Of a stretch of 56,953 bases of DNA, positions 1 through 7,867 are shown piece by piece. Source of the stretch: Kiloniellales bacterium (GTDB lineage Bacteria; Pseudomonadota; Alphaproteobacteria; Kiloniellales; JAKSDN01); the NCBI GenBank assembly GCA_028280455.1, contig JANQLT010000222.1:1-56953 (forward strand), in the 5' to 3' direction. The notes below the pieces were generated by a model, which was not told the origin of the DNA, ran no database searches, and worked only from the letters and a program-made list of their open reading frames with translations. The position numbers were made by a program, and so were the translations under genes. How positions within the stretch are numbered: the stretch's first letter is position 1; each line of letters opens with the position of its first letter.

Positions 1-66
1 GAGCACCCGGCGCACCATCTCGCCTCGACTGTGAAAGGTCAGGCGGGCATTCTTGTGAACGTTCAC
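1..66 (-). CDS. IS481-family transposase, N-terminal fragment (runs off window)
   Basis: Only 22 codons are visible, from a GTG start at 66: V-N-V-H-K-N-A-R-L-T followed by F-H-S-R and E-M-V-R-R-V-L. The opening N-(V/I)-H-K-N-A-R-L-T is the characteristic start of IS481-family DDE transposases, ahead of their helix-turn-helix. A GGGAGGA ribosome binding site lies 5 bases upstream of the GTG. The DDE catalytic domain is outside the window, so whether the enzyme is intact cannot be judged. Confidence 0.75.
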   Translation of the reverse strand, partial: MNVHKNARLTFHSRGEMVRRVL

Positions 67-148
67 TCGGTCCTCCCTCGGAAGCCTTGGATCGGCAAAC
101 TCAGCTTCCTCGGTCAGGGCCGAGCGGACAACCTGTTGGAAGCTCACA
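1..148 (-). mobile_element. IS481-family insertion sequence, left end (truncated by window edge)
   Basis: Read on the minus strand the element begins at 148 with TGTGAGCTTCCAACAGGTTG, which closely resembles my memory of the Bordetella IS481 terminus (TGTGAAGATTCAATAGGTTG). It is followed by a short leader and the transposase start at 66. Directly outside the end lies CTAG (150-153), the core of the NCTAGN target favoured by IS481. The rest of the element, its other terminus and the duplicated target copy lie outside the window. Assignment rests on the terminus, the target and the first 22 transposase residues together. Confidence 0.75.
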
Positions 149-149
149 T

Positions 150-647
150 CTAGGCCTTCCCGTCCGGCTCTTCCTCATCGGGTTCCAAGGTCCAGATCTT
201 GGCGTGATCCGCGGCGCGGGACGGCGTGATCACCCGATAGCGCTCGACCAGGCCGGCCTCGCCCAGCTCCCGCTCGATCGCCAGGAGCGTATGGACGCCG
301 TGCTCGCACAGGCCGGCGGCGTGGTCGGCCTCGGCCCGGGCCACCGGCAGGGCCGCGGCCAGGTCCGGGGCGCCGTAGGCCTCGACGAAGTGCCGGGCCA
401 GGCGCTCGACCACCTGGAAGAACGCGGCCTCGTCGATCTCGCCGACCTCGACCAGCGAGGACCAGCCGAAGCTCTCGGTGCCGAGCCAGGCGCCGCCGAA
501 GGCGAGGCGGGCCTTGCGGTCGAGCTGCGCCGGGTCGGCGTCGGCGAAGGCGAAGCCGCCGGGCACGGCCCATTCGCCGGCGGCCGCGGCGGTCTCGTAG
601 ATTTCCAGGTCGGAGCTGTCGAGGCGGACGGTGCGGGGAAACTTCAT
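150..647 (-). CDS. DUF6505-like protein
   Basis: A 165-residue soluble, acidic protein with no signal peptide or membrane segment. The N-terminus (MKFPRTVRLDSSDLEIYE, then GEWAVPGGFAF), a central GTESFGWSSLVEV and a C-terminal R-V-I-T-P match my memory of the alphaproteobacterial DUF6505 family, whose function is unknown to me. The stop codon TAG lies inside the CTAG target at which the IS481-type element is inserted; because such insertion duplicates the target, the reading frame and stop were probably preserved. The family assignment is from recall, not a search. Confidence 0.65.
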   Translation of the reverse strand: MKFPRTVRLDSSDLEIYETAAAAGEWAVPGGFAFADADPAQLDRKARLAFGGAWLGTESFGWSSLVEVGEIDEAAFFQVVERLARHFVEAYGAPDLAAALPVARAEADHAAGLCEHGVHTLLAIERELGEAGLVERYRVITPSRAADHAKIWTLEPDEEEPDGKA

Positions 648-759
648 CGGCGAAGTCTAAGGGATCCGCGTCGCCGGTTTCCTATAGTTTCGATTGCGGA
701 ACGACGCGGCGCAGCCGGTGCGTGTGTTGGAGACTCAAACCGCTCTTGAAACGAAAGGC

Positions 760-1479
760 TCAGCGGCGGAAGGCGAGCTTGCGCTCATGCTTCTGCCGGT
801 AGAGCGCCTGGTCGGCGCGGTGCAGGAGGCTGTCGGCGTCGCAGGAGCGGTCGTAGCCGGCGATGCCGAGGCTGGCCGAGACGGGGATCTCGCTGTTGCC
901 CCAAGGGACGACGAGGCTGTCGAGCCGCAGGCTCAGCTCGCGGCCCAGGGCGGTCGCCAGGCCGGGGAAGCTGTTGGTCAGGAGCATGGCGAACTCGTCG
1001 CCGCCGAGCCGGGCGACGGAATCGCTGGTCCGGGCGCGGTCGCGCAGCAGGCCGCCCACCGCCCGCAGCACCGCGTCGCCGGCGGGATGGCCGTAGCCGT
1101 CGTTGATCGCCTTGAAATCGTCCAGATCGCAGATCATGAGCAAGCCTTGTTCGCCCTGCCGCCGCGCCCGCCCGAGGGCCCGATCGAGGTCGGCCTCGAG
1201 GCCGCGGCGGTTCAACAGACCGGTCAACTCGTCGGTATGGCTGAGCGCTTCGAGCTGAATGATCCGTTGCTTCTGGTCGGCGAGCGTCTGCTCGGTGGCG
1301 GCGGCGACGTCGAGCAGGTCCTCCAGCAGGGCCTGCATCGCCGGGTCGCCCTTGCGCTTGCCGCCGCCGGCGAAGCGGCGCAGCCGGCGGGTGACCTCGC
1401 GGAAGGGCGAGTCCGGCTCGAGCGGCGCGGCCTCCTCGACCAGCGAGGCCGCGTCTTGGGGCAAGGGCTGCAAGGACAT
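760..1479 (-). CDS. GGDEF-domain diguanylate cyclase
   Basis: A 239-residue protein predicted to make cyclic di-GMP from two GTP. An N-terminal region of about 60 residues of no recognised type leads into a short coiled-coil stretch (roughly 60-80), then the cyclase domain from HTDELTGLLNRRG. The active-site loop is a canonical GGDEF at 159-163, and an RxxD inhibitory site (RTSD, 150-153) sits five residues before it, so product inhibition is likely. No membrane segment is seen. I chose the ATG at 1479 because the reading frame extending to 1608 has a low-complexity N-terminus unlike the family. It is transcribed away from eipB across a 276-base shared upstream region. Confidence 0.88.
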   Translation of the reverse strand: MSLQPLPQDAASLVEEAAPLEPDSPFREVTRRLRRFAGGGKRKGDPAMQALLEDLLDVAAATEQTLADQKQRIIQLEALSHTDELTGLLNRRGLEADLDRALGRARRQGEQGLLMICDLDDFKAINDGYGHPAGDAVLRAVGGLLRDRARTSDSVARLGGDEFAMLLTNSFPGLATALGRELSLRLDSLVVPWGNSEIPVSASLGIAGYDRSCDADSLLHRADQALYRQKHERKLAFRR

Positions 1480-1755
1480 GGCGGCGGCTCCGGATTCCTC
1501 GGCCGCCCGAACGGCGACGGCCGTCCCGAGTCTCGCAAGAGGCGTGCCACCGCCCCGGCCGGCCGAGAGGCCGGCCACGCTGCTTTGTCGGGATCTCGGC
1601 CTCGGCAAAGCTTGCCGGGCGGAAGGCCTTGCCGGGCCGGTCCGGCGCGCCGGCTATGCCCATGGATGGCCTTGGACAGGCCGCTCCCGGCAGCGATAAT
1701 CGCCGCGCCGGCGGGTCGGGCGGCGCGTCCCTGTCACTCACGAAAGGCGATCTGA
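1480..1755. other. Divergent intergenic region between a diguanylate cyclase gene and eipB
   Basis: 276 bases of GC-rich sequence containing the promoters of both flanking genes by position. I see no RNA gene, repeat or convincing -35/-10 pair in it. Confidence 0.5.
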
Positions 1756-2607
1756 ATGCCCCTTTTTGCGCAGTTCCGGGATCGACATCGCGGCGGCCCG
1801 GCGGCCCCGGCGCTCGTCGTGGCGTTCGCCCTGGCCATCGCCCTGGTCCCGGCCCGGGCCGCCGAGGCGAGCAGCTTCCTGCCGCACCGGGCGATCTACG
1901 CGCTCTCCCTGTCAGACGAGAAGACCGATTTCGGCGCCGTGGTCGACGCCCGCGGCAAGCTGCAGTTCGAATGGGAGGACGTCTGCGACGGCTGGGCCGT
2001 GCGCCAGCGCACGCAGATCATCGTCACCCACAAGGACGACAGCGAGATCGCCTTCGGCTGGACGCTCAACTCCTGGGAATCCAAGGACGGCCTTAGCTAC
2101 CGCTTCTTCATCCGGCGCATGCTGCCCGAAGGCGGCAGCCGCGAGGTACGCGGCTCGGCGACGCTCGAAGCCGAGGGCGGTGCCGGCTCGGCGACCTTCA
2201 CCCTGCCCGAGGAGCGGCAGATCGAGCTGCCGCGCGGCACGATCTTTCCGACCCGCCACAGCGAGCAGGTCGTCGCCGCCGTCGAGAGCGGCGAGACGCC
2301 CTTGTGGCGGGTGGTCTTCGACGGCTCCAGCGATGACGGCCTTTACGGCATCAACGTCGCGCTGGCACGGGACCTGCCGCGCGACACGGAAGCCTCGATC
2401 GACTCGCCGCTGATCCGCGGCCTGCCGTCCTGGCGGGTCGGGCTGGCTTACTTCCACATGGAGAGCGATTCCGCGGCGCCCTCCTTCGAGCAGGACATGC
2501 GGCTCTTCGCCAACGGCGTGGTCGACGAGCTGCTGCTCGACTACGGCGACTTCACGCTCGATGCCGCCCTGGCCGATCTGCAGGAGCTACCGGCGCCGGA
2601 CTGCTGA
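1756..2607 (+). CDS. eipB: EipB-like periplasmic envelope-integrity protein (DUF1849)
   Basis: 283 residues with an N-terminal signal sequence (hydrophobic stretch about 18-35, cleavage near ARA-AEA). The mature start, S-F-L-P-H-R-A-I-Y-A-L-S-L, is the hallmark of the DUF1849/EipB family, which in Brucella maintains the cell envelope and folds as a beta-spiral held by a conserved disulfide. The two cysteines expected for that bond are present: C77 and the last residue, C283. Length matches the family. The end overlaps the convergently transcribed dinB by 21 bases. Confidence 0.85.
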   Translation: MPLFAQFRDRHRGGPAAPALVVAFALAIALVPARAAEASSFLPHRAIYALSLSDEKTDFGAVVDARGKLQFEWEDVCDGWAVRQRTQIIVTHKDDSEIAFGWTLNSWESKDGLSYRFFIRRMLPEGGSREVRGSATLEAEGGAGSATFTLPEERQIELPRGTIFPTRHSEQVVAAVESGETPLWRVVFDGSSDDGLYGINVALARDLPRDTEASIDSPLIRGLPSWRVGLAYFHMESDSAAPSFEQDMRLFANGVVDELLLDYGDFTLDAALADLQELPAPDC

Positions 2608-3873
2608 CGAGGTCGGCTTCAGCGCCCGGCCCTTGAAGATCGCTTCCTTGCCCAGGCGGTCGCGGACCTTGTCGATGGCGGCCTCGACGTCGGCGCGCTT
2701 CTGGCGGTCCGGGTCCAGCAGGTCGGGGCCGTCCGCCTGCTCGCCGGGCCCCAGGTCGCCGGCGCCGATGCCGATCAGCCGGAACTGCCGGCCGTCCGCC
2801 TCCTTCTCGAGCAGGGGCAGGGCGGTGCGGTAGAGGGTCTCGGCCAGGCGGGTCGCCTGATCGAGCTTGCGGCTGCGGGTCAACAGGCGGAAATCCCTGG
2901 TCTTGAGCTTGAGGGTCACGCTGCCGCCGGCCAGGCCGGCCCGCTTGAGCCGGCGCGAGACGCTCTCGCAGAGCGGCCAGAGCCGGGCGCGCAAGGCCGC
3001 CGGATCGGCGATGTCCTCGCCGAAGGTGGTTTCCGAGGAGACCGACTTGGCCTCGCCGCCGGGCTGCACCTTGCGGGAGTCCTGGCCCCGGGCGAAGCGG
3101 TAGAGGCGGCCGCCGATGGCGCCGTAGCGGGCCACCAGCTCGGCCTGCTCGTGGCGCCGCAGCTCGGCGATCGTGGTGATGCCGTCGCGCGCCAGGCTCT
3201 TCCGCAGCGCCTTGCCGACGCCCCAGATCGTCGAGACCGGCCGCGGCGCCAGGAAGTCCTCGGCCTCCGCCCGGCCGATGACGGCGAAGCCGCGGGGCTT
3301 GTCGAGGTCCGAGGCGACCTTGGCCAGGAACTTGTTGTAGCTCAGGCCGATCGAGACGCTGAGCCCCAGCTCCCGCTCGACCCGCAGCGCCAGGCCGGCC
3401 AGGGTCCGGGCGGCCGGGCCGCCGTGCAGGGAGTCGGTGCCGGAGAGGTCGAGGAAGGCCTCGTCGATGGAGATCGGCTCCACCTGCGGCGTCAGCGCTA
3501 GCATCATGTCCCGGATCGCCTTGCCGTCGGCGCTGTACTTGGCCATGTCGGGCCGGATCACCACCGCCTCCGGACAGGCCTTGAGGGCCTTGAACATGGG
3601 CATGGCCGAGTGCACGCCGTGCACCCGGGCGAGGTAGCAGGCCGCCGAGACCACGCCGCGCCGGCCGCCGCCGACGATGACCGGCTTGTCGCGCAGCTCG
3701 GGCCGGTCGCGCTTCTCGACGCTGGCGTAGAAGGCGTCGCAGTCGATGTGGGCAATGGCGAGGTCGGCCAGCTCGCCGTGGTCGACCAGCCTTGGGCCCG
3801 CACAGCTCGGGCAGCGGCCGCTCTCGGGGGCTGCCGGCAGCTCTGTCAGACAGTCGCGGCACAGTGCGCTCAT
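2587..3873 (-). CDS. dinB: DNA polymerase IV (Y-family) with N-terminal zinc ribbon
   Basis: 428-residue translesion polymerase. The palm carries HIDCDAFYASVEKRD and SIDEAFLDLSG, supplying the metal-binding acidic residues. SIGLSYNKFLAKVASDLDKP and the helix-hairpin-helix region (IWGVGKALRKSL) follow, then the little-finger domain. Ahead of the polymerase is a CxxC...CxxC ribbon (C5, C8, C21, C24), found in a subset of alphaproteobacterial DinB proteins and absent from the E. coli enzyme. The ATG at 3873 is chosen because it begins just before the ribbon and is preceded by a G-rich ribosome binding site. Its 3' end overlaps eipB tail to tail. Confidence 0.92.
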   Translation of the reverse strand: MSALCRDCLTELPAAPESGRCPSCAGPRLVDHGELADLAIAHIDCDAFYASVEKRDRPELRDKPVIVGGGRRGVVSAACYLARVHGVHSAMPMFKALKACPEAVVIRPDMAKYSADGKAIRDMMLALTPQVEPISIDEAFLDLSGTDSLHGGPAARTLAGLALRVERELGLSVSIGLSYNKFLAKVASDLDKPRGFAVIGRAEAEDFLAPRPVSTIWGVGKALRKSLARDGITTIAELRRHEQAELVARYGAIGGRLYRFARGQDSRKVQPGGEAKSVSSETTFGEDIADPAALRARLWPLCESVSRRLKRAGLAGGSVTLKLKTRDFRLLTRSRKLDQATRLAETLYRTALPLLEKEADGRQFRLIGIGAGDLGPGEQADGPDLLDPDRQKRADVEAAIDKVRDRLGKEAIFKGRALKPTSSAVRRR

Positions 3874-4192
3874 CGGACCCCCATGGCCCGTTGGCTCCAG
3901 CATAGAGCCAGATCGCCGGGCGAGACCAAGGTCCTTCATTATAAGGCCGGCGCTGCCGTCGGGCTTGCTCGGTGTCAAGGGTGAGGCCTAGCCTCGGCTC
4001 TCCTCGGTCGGCCCCTGCCGGATTTTCTGCCTGCCGGCCAAAATACTAACGAAAAATTAACTCCCGGAGACCCAGGATTAACGTTCTCGGGCGGGGACGG
4101 CCTGTATCGGCCTAGTACCTGGACATAGTCGCCTTGTAGGTGACTCGCTTAGTCCGAGGATGGGGGCCGCAGGCAGCCGGGGAGACTTGAGG
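3874..4192. other. Divergent intergenic region between dinB and divK
   Basis: 319 bases with an AT-rich island at about 4030-4080, unusual for this genome, which carries a CtrA-type box (annotated separately) and an extra TTAAC half-site near 4079. No RNA gene or repeat recognised. By position it should hold the dinB promoter and the divK-pleD promoter. Confidence 0.55.
4046..4061 (+). promoter_or_regulatory. CtrA-type binding box upstream of divK
   Basis: The sequence CTAA-N7-TTAAC matches the CtrA consensus TTAA-N7-TTAAC with a single mismatch. It lies about 130 bases upstream of divK in an AT-rich island. CtrA control of divK is known in Caulobacter; its operation here is inferred. Confidence 0.6.
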
Positions 4193-4585
4193 ATGGCGCA
4201 AGCTATGAGCGTTCAAGACGACGCCAAGACAGTGCTCGTGGTCGAGGACAACGACCTCAACATGAAGCTGTTCCACGACCTGCTCGAGGCGCACGGCTAC
4301 AACATCATTCAGACCCGCGACGGGATGGAAGCGCTGAAGCTGGCCCGGCAGCACCATCCCGATCTGATCCTCATGGACATCCAGCTACCCGAGGTCTCCG
4401 GCCTCGAAGTGACCAAGTGGCTGAAGGAGGACGACAGCCTGCGCAGCATCCCCGTGGTCGCCGTGACGGCCTTCGCCATGAAGGGCGACGAGGAGAAGAT
4501 CCGCGAAGGCGGCTGCGAGGCCTACATCGCCAAGCCGATATCCGTTGCAAGCTTCCTGGAGACCGTCGAGCGATTCCTCGCGTGA
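4193..4585 (+). CDS. divK: DivK-type single-domain response regulator
   Basis: 130-residue receiver domain without an output domain. Acidic pocket VVEDN (E18-D19), phospho-acceptor D62 in [10 protein letters not shown], switch Thr in VAVTAFA, and Lys in IAKPIS are all present. The N-terminal signature [14 protein letters not shown] is diagnostic of DivK, which in Caulobacter shuttles between DivJ and PleC to set cell polarity and division. It starts an apparent operon with pleD 24 bases downstream. I chose the ATG at 4193 because GGGGAG lies eight bases upstream; an ATG at 4205 is possible. A CtrA-like box upstream suggests cell-cycle control. Confidence 0.92.
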   Translation: MAQAMSVQDDAKTVLVVEDNDLNMKLFHDLLEAHGYNIIQTRDGMEALKLARQHHPDLILMDIQLPEVSGLEVTKWLKEDDSLRSIPVVAVTAFAMKGDEEKIREGGCEAYIAKPISVASFLETVERFLA

Positions 4586-4609
4586 GTCGACGCAGACGGT
4601 GCCCTTTGA

Positions 4610-6019
4610 ATGACCGCCCGCATTCTTGTCGTCGATGACATTCCGACAAACCTGAAGCTGCTCGAGGCGAAGCTGACGGCGGAGTACTACGACGTCGTCA
4701 CCGCCGAAGACGGCGCGTCGGCTCTCGCACTGGTCGAGAGCAACCCGCCGGACCTGATCCTGCTCGACATCATGATGCCGGGCATGGACGGCTTCGAGGT
4801 CTGCCGCCGGCTCAAGGCCGACGCGCAGACCCGCCACATCCCCGTCGTCATGGTCACCGCCCTCAGCGACGTCACCGACCGGGTCAAGGGCCTGGAATGC
4901 GGCGCCGACGATTTCCTCTCGAAGCCCGTGAACGACGTCGCGCTCTTCGCCCGGGTCAGCTCGCTGGTGCGGCTCAAGCTGATGATGGACGAGCTGCACA
5001 TGCGCCAGGCGGCGGCGGGCGATTCGGCCATGCTGCAGACCGCCGGCGAGTCCGAGGACACTACGGGCGCGCGGATCCTGGTGGTCGAAAGCAACGAGAT
5101 CGTCGCCGAGATGATCGCCGGGCATCTCAAGAGCGAGCACTATCAGGTCGACAAGGTCGGCAACATGGCCGACGGCGGCCAGCTCTGCCGCCAGGGCGAC
5201 TACGAGCTGATCGTCATCGCCCTGGAGATCGCCGGCGCGGACGGGCTGCGGTTCTGCTCGCAGCTACGCTCGCAGGACGTCACCCGGCACCTGCCGATCC
5301 TGCTGGTGCTGAACGAGACCGACCTGTCGCGCCTGGCCAAGGGCCTAGAGCTCGGCGTGACCGACTACCTGATCAAGCCGATCGACCGCAACGAGCTGCT
5401 GGCCCGGGTGCGCACGCAGATCCGCCGGCGCCGCTATCACGACCGGCTGCGCAACCTGTTCCACAAGAGCGTGTCGCTGGCCTACACGGACTCCCTGACC
5501 GGCCTCTACAACCGGCGCTACCTCAACGCCAACCTCGACCGCAAGATCCTGGAGATCGCCGACAGCGCGAAGCCGCTCTCCGTGATCATCCTCGATCTCG
5601 ACTCCTTCAAGGAGGTCAACGACACGCACGGCCACGGCGTGGGCGACGAGGTGCTGGTCGAGCTGGGCCGGCGCTTGAGCAAGGGCGTGCGCGACATCGA
5701 CTTCGTCTCGCGCTACGGCGGCGAGGAGTTCGTCGTGGTGCTGCCCGATGCCTCGACGGAGATCGGCGCCATGGTCGCCGAGCGGCTGCGCCGCTCGATC
5801 GCCGAGGAGCCCATCGAGATCTCCTGCGGGCTGACCTTGAGCCTGACCATCTCGCTGGGCGTGGCCACGGCCTCGAGCCCGATGGAGGAGGCGGAGAGCC
5901 TGATCAAGCGCGCCGACGCGGCGCTGTACGAGGCGAAGAACGCCGGTCGCGATCGGGTGATGGTGGCCGGGGAGAGCGGCTGCTCCGAGGGCTATACCCT
6001 GGCGGCCACCGGGACCTGA
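4610..6019 (+). CDS. pleD: PleD, dual-receiver diguanylate cyclase response regulator
   Basis: 469 residues in the order REC1 (about 1-120, phospho-acceptor D53), a second degenerate adaptor REC (about 150-275), and GGDEF (about 300-455). The active loop is GGEEF, preceded by the RxxD inhibitory site R-D-I-D with the exact five-residue spacing seen in Caulobacter PleD, so allosteric feedback by cyclic di-GMP is expected. Architecture, length and position after divK all fit. In the model organism phosphorylated PleD localises to a pole and makes cyclic di-GMP for the motile-to-sessile change. Confidence 0.94.
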   Translation: MTARILVVDDIPTNLKLLEAKLTAEYYDVVTAEDGASALALVESNPPDLILLDIMMPGMDGFEVCRRLKADAQTRHIPVVMVTALSDVTDRVKGLECGADDFLSKPVNDVALFARVSSLVRLKLMMDELHMRQAAAGDSAMLQTAGESEDTTGARILVVESNEIVAEMIAGHLKSEHYQVDKVGNMADGGQLCRQGDYELIVIALEIAGADGLRFCSQLRSQDVTRHLPILLVLNETDLSRLAKGLELGVTDYLIKPIDRNELLARVRTQIRRRRYHDRLRNLFHKSVSLAYTDSLTGLYNRRYLNANLDRKILEIADSAKPLSVIILDLDSFKEVNDTHGHGVGDEVLVELGRRLSKGVRDIDFVSRYGGEEFVVVLPDASTEIGAMVAERLRRSIAEEPIEISCGLTLSLTISLGVATASSPMEEAESLIKRADAALYEAKNAGRDRVMVAGESGCSEGYTLAATGT

Positions 6020-6052
6020 GGCCCCTCTTCAGGCGCCCGGACGGCGCCCGAC

Positions 6053-6220
6053 CTACTTCAGCTTGGTTTCCTTGAACAGGACGTGCTTGCGCGCGACCGG
6101 ATCGTATTTCTTGAAGGAGAGCTTCTCGGTCTTGGTCCGGGTGTTCTTCTTGGTCACGTAGAAATAGCCGGTACCGGCCGTGCTCTCGAGCTTGATCAAC
6201 TGGGTGGTCGGCTTGGCCAT
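6053..6220 (-). CDS. rpmG: 50S ribosomal protein L33
   Basis: 55 residues beginning [18 protein letters not shown], with F-Y-V-T-K-K-N-T-R and [16 protein letters not shown] following, which is unmistakable L33 of the cysteine-free type (no CxxC zinc motifs). It is a large-subunit protein. It faces pleD tail to tail with 33 bases between stops, the order usual in alphaproteobacteria. Confidence 0.95.
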   Translation of the reverse strand: MAKPTTQLIKLESTAGTGYFYVTKKNTRTKTEKLSFKKYDPVARKHVLFKETKLK

Positions 6221-6298
6221 CGTCCTGTCCTCGGGCCCTGAATCGCGCGGGCCCGCACCATAGCCAGCCGCAAGGCCCTGTCAAGCGAGCGCGCTTTG

Positions 6299-6958
6299 CT
6301 AACGCGGGCTTCGATCGGTTTCTTCCGGTAGCGTCTTGGCGGCCGCCTTTGAGTTCTGGCGCTGGGTTGGGACCTCCAGGTTCGGAATCTGACGCTCGCT
6401 CTCGGGAACGTCGTCCGCCCACTCTTTGCCCAGCTTCTCCAGATGCGGAAAGCTTGGTTTTTGGTCTCCGACGAGCACCCTATCCAAGATCTCGATCTGG
6501 CTGTAGGAGCCAACGATCATGTCGGCGGAAGTCAGTTTGATTATCTCTTTGTCGACATAACCCTCGTCGATAGTTGCACAGGCCGCGTCAAAGAAATTCA
6601 AGATACAAATCAAGTCGTGCTCAAAAGAATAGTAGCTGTTCTCGTAGGGGTTCAAATACCCTGCTACGCCTGCTTCCCACCGCCGATAGGAGTTTGTACG
6701 CGCGAGCCTCTCCAGCATCGCTTCGGAGTTCTTGATTTCTCGTGCTAGCTCGAGCGACGCAGCCTTACGATCACGGGCTGCTGCCCTGGACGCGATAATT
6801 CTCGGAATCGACCAAGCCGCGATTGCACCAGCCACGATGGCCAGTGTCCGAACGATATCTAAGAATGTTGAGAGATCGATCAATTCTAAAGCTGCCGCAA
6901 CAAAGCAATCTAGCGTTGCGGCTGAGCGCTCAGTAACTTTTGGGAGTTCGCCATCCAA
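6299..6958 (-). CDS. Membrane-anchored protein, DUF4760-like
   Basis: 219 residues with one N-terminal membrane segment (about 30-55) followed by a basic, Ala-rich helix and a cytoplasmic domain. The segment LICILNFFDAACATIDEGYV resembles the L-N-F-F-(E/D)...G-(I/V)-x-D pattern of DUF4760 proteins; this is recall, not a search. Base composition is clearly more AT-rich than the neighbours and codon choice is less GC-biased, pointing to recent acquisition. Function unknown; single-gene unit. Several in-frame starts exist, and the 6958 start is not strongly supported. Confidence 0.6.
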   Translation of the reverse strand: MDGELPKVTERSAATLDCFVAAALELIDLSTFLDIVRTLAIVAGAIAAWSIPRIIASRAAARDRKAASLELAREIKNSEAMLERLARTNSYRRWEAGVAGYLNPYENSYYSFEHDLICILNFFDAACATIDEGYVDKEIIKLTSADMIVGSYSQIEILDRVLVGDQKPSFPHLEKLGKEWADDVPESERQIPNLEVPTQRQNSKAAAKTLPEETDRSPR

Positions 6959-7224
6959 GGCCGGAGCAGCCTAGAACGGTGCAATACCCCACTGGACGAA
7001 CGGCGCAATCCCTTTGCTCACGCTATGCCCCATTCTCAGTTCTCAAGGTTAACATCTGTATTATTTAATACGCGATATGGTGACGGACGGCAATTAATTC
7101 TGCATTAAGATCATGTCAGAAATATAAGATATTGAAAAATAAGACTTTGCCTTCCCCTCGCTCTCTGTGATTTGGGTGCTGTGTGCTCAAGCAATGGCAT
7201 GGCGGCTGCCGATTCCAACCTTGC
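6959..7224. other. AT-rich intergenic stretch
   Basis: 266 bases with the lowest GC content seen so far in the window (notably 7040-7160). No open frame, tRNA or inverted repeat is evident. It continues the atypical composition of the adjacent DUF4760-like gene and probably entered with it. Confidence 0.5.
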
Positions 7225-7812
7225 TCAGGCGAAGCGCCAGGCCCGGTGGCGCCGCGGGCGCAGACAGCGCTGCGCCAGGGCTTTCTCCAGCACCCGGCGG
7301 GTGACCGAGGGCATGGGCAGGGCGCCGGTCTCGCGAATCGGCACCCAGGCCACGGCCTCGAGCTCGTCCAGGCTGCGCGGCGGGCCCCAGGCCAGGGCGC
7401 CGTCGGCCAGGAAGAAGCGGGCGTGGAAGCGGAGCGGGTAGCTCGAGGGGGTGACGGCGCTGGCCAGCAGCGTGAGGGCATCGAAGGCCGGCGCCAGGCG
7501 CGCCGCGCCGTAGGCCTGCCAGACGCCGGGGCCGGGCCAGGCGGCCGAGGCCCCGGGGCTGCCGATCAGCAGGCCGCTTTCCTCGAAGGTCTCGCGCAGG
7601 GCCGCCCGGGCGAAGCTGGCCAGCCGCCGGCGGCTGGCGCCGTCGAGCCCCGCCGGGGCCGGCCGCAGGCGCTCGGCGAAGCCGCTGGGCCCGAGGTCCT
7701 CCGGCTCCAGGACGCCGCCCGGGAAGACGTAGCGGCCGGGCATGAAGCGGGCCGACTCCGAGCGTCGGCCGAGCAAGACCTCCCGGCCGCGGCCAGCACC
7801 GCGGATCAGCAC
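7225..7812 (-). CDS. Nudix hydrolase
   Basis: About 195 residues. The Nudix box is interrupted by a long insertion: a glycine-rich start (YVFPGGVLEPED) is separated by about 35 residues from the metal-binding helix RAALRETFEESGLL, the arrangement of the larger Nudix proteins related to NUDT19/RppH-like CoA-diphosphatases. The substrate cannot be assigned. The first usable start in frame is GTG at 7812; no ribosome binding site is visible there, and similarity (P-R-D-S-A-S-L-V-L) appears to extend slightly upstream, so the true start may be non-standard. It follows the S41 protease gene by 55 bases. Confidence 0.8.
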   Translation of the reverse strand: MLIRGAGRGREVLLGRRSESARFMPGRYVFPGGVLEPEDLGPSGFAERLRPAPAGLDGASRRRLASFARAALRETFEESGLLIGSPGASAAWPGPGVWQAYGAARLAPAFDALTLLASAVTPSSYPLRFHARFFLADGALAWGPPRSLDELEAVAWVPIRETGALPMPSVTRRVLEKALAQRCLRPRRHRAWRFA

Positions 7813-7867
7813 CAGGCTGGCGGAGTCTCTGGGAGCGACGGGGGAGGGCGGCGACGTAACGGGCGGC

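Noticed and set aside
4078-4082. Second full CtrA box from the TTAAC near 4079
   Set aside because: Its nearest upstream TTAA is 17 bases away, not seven, so it is only a half-site.
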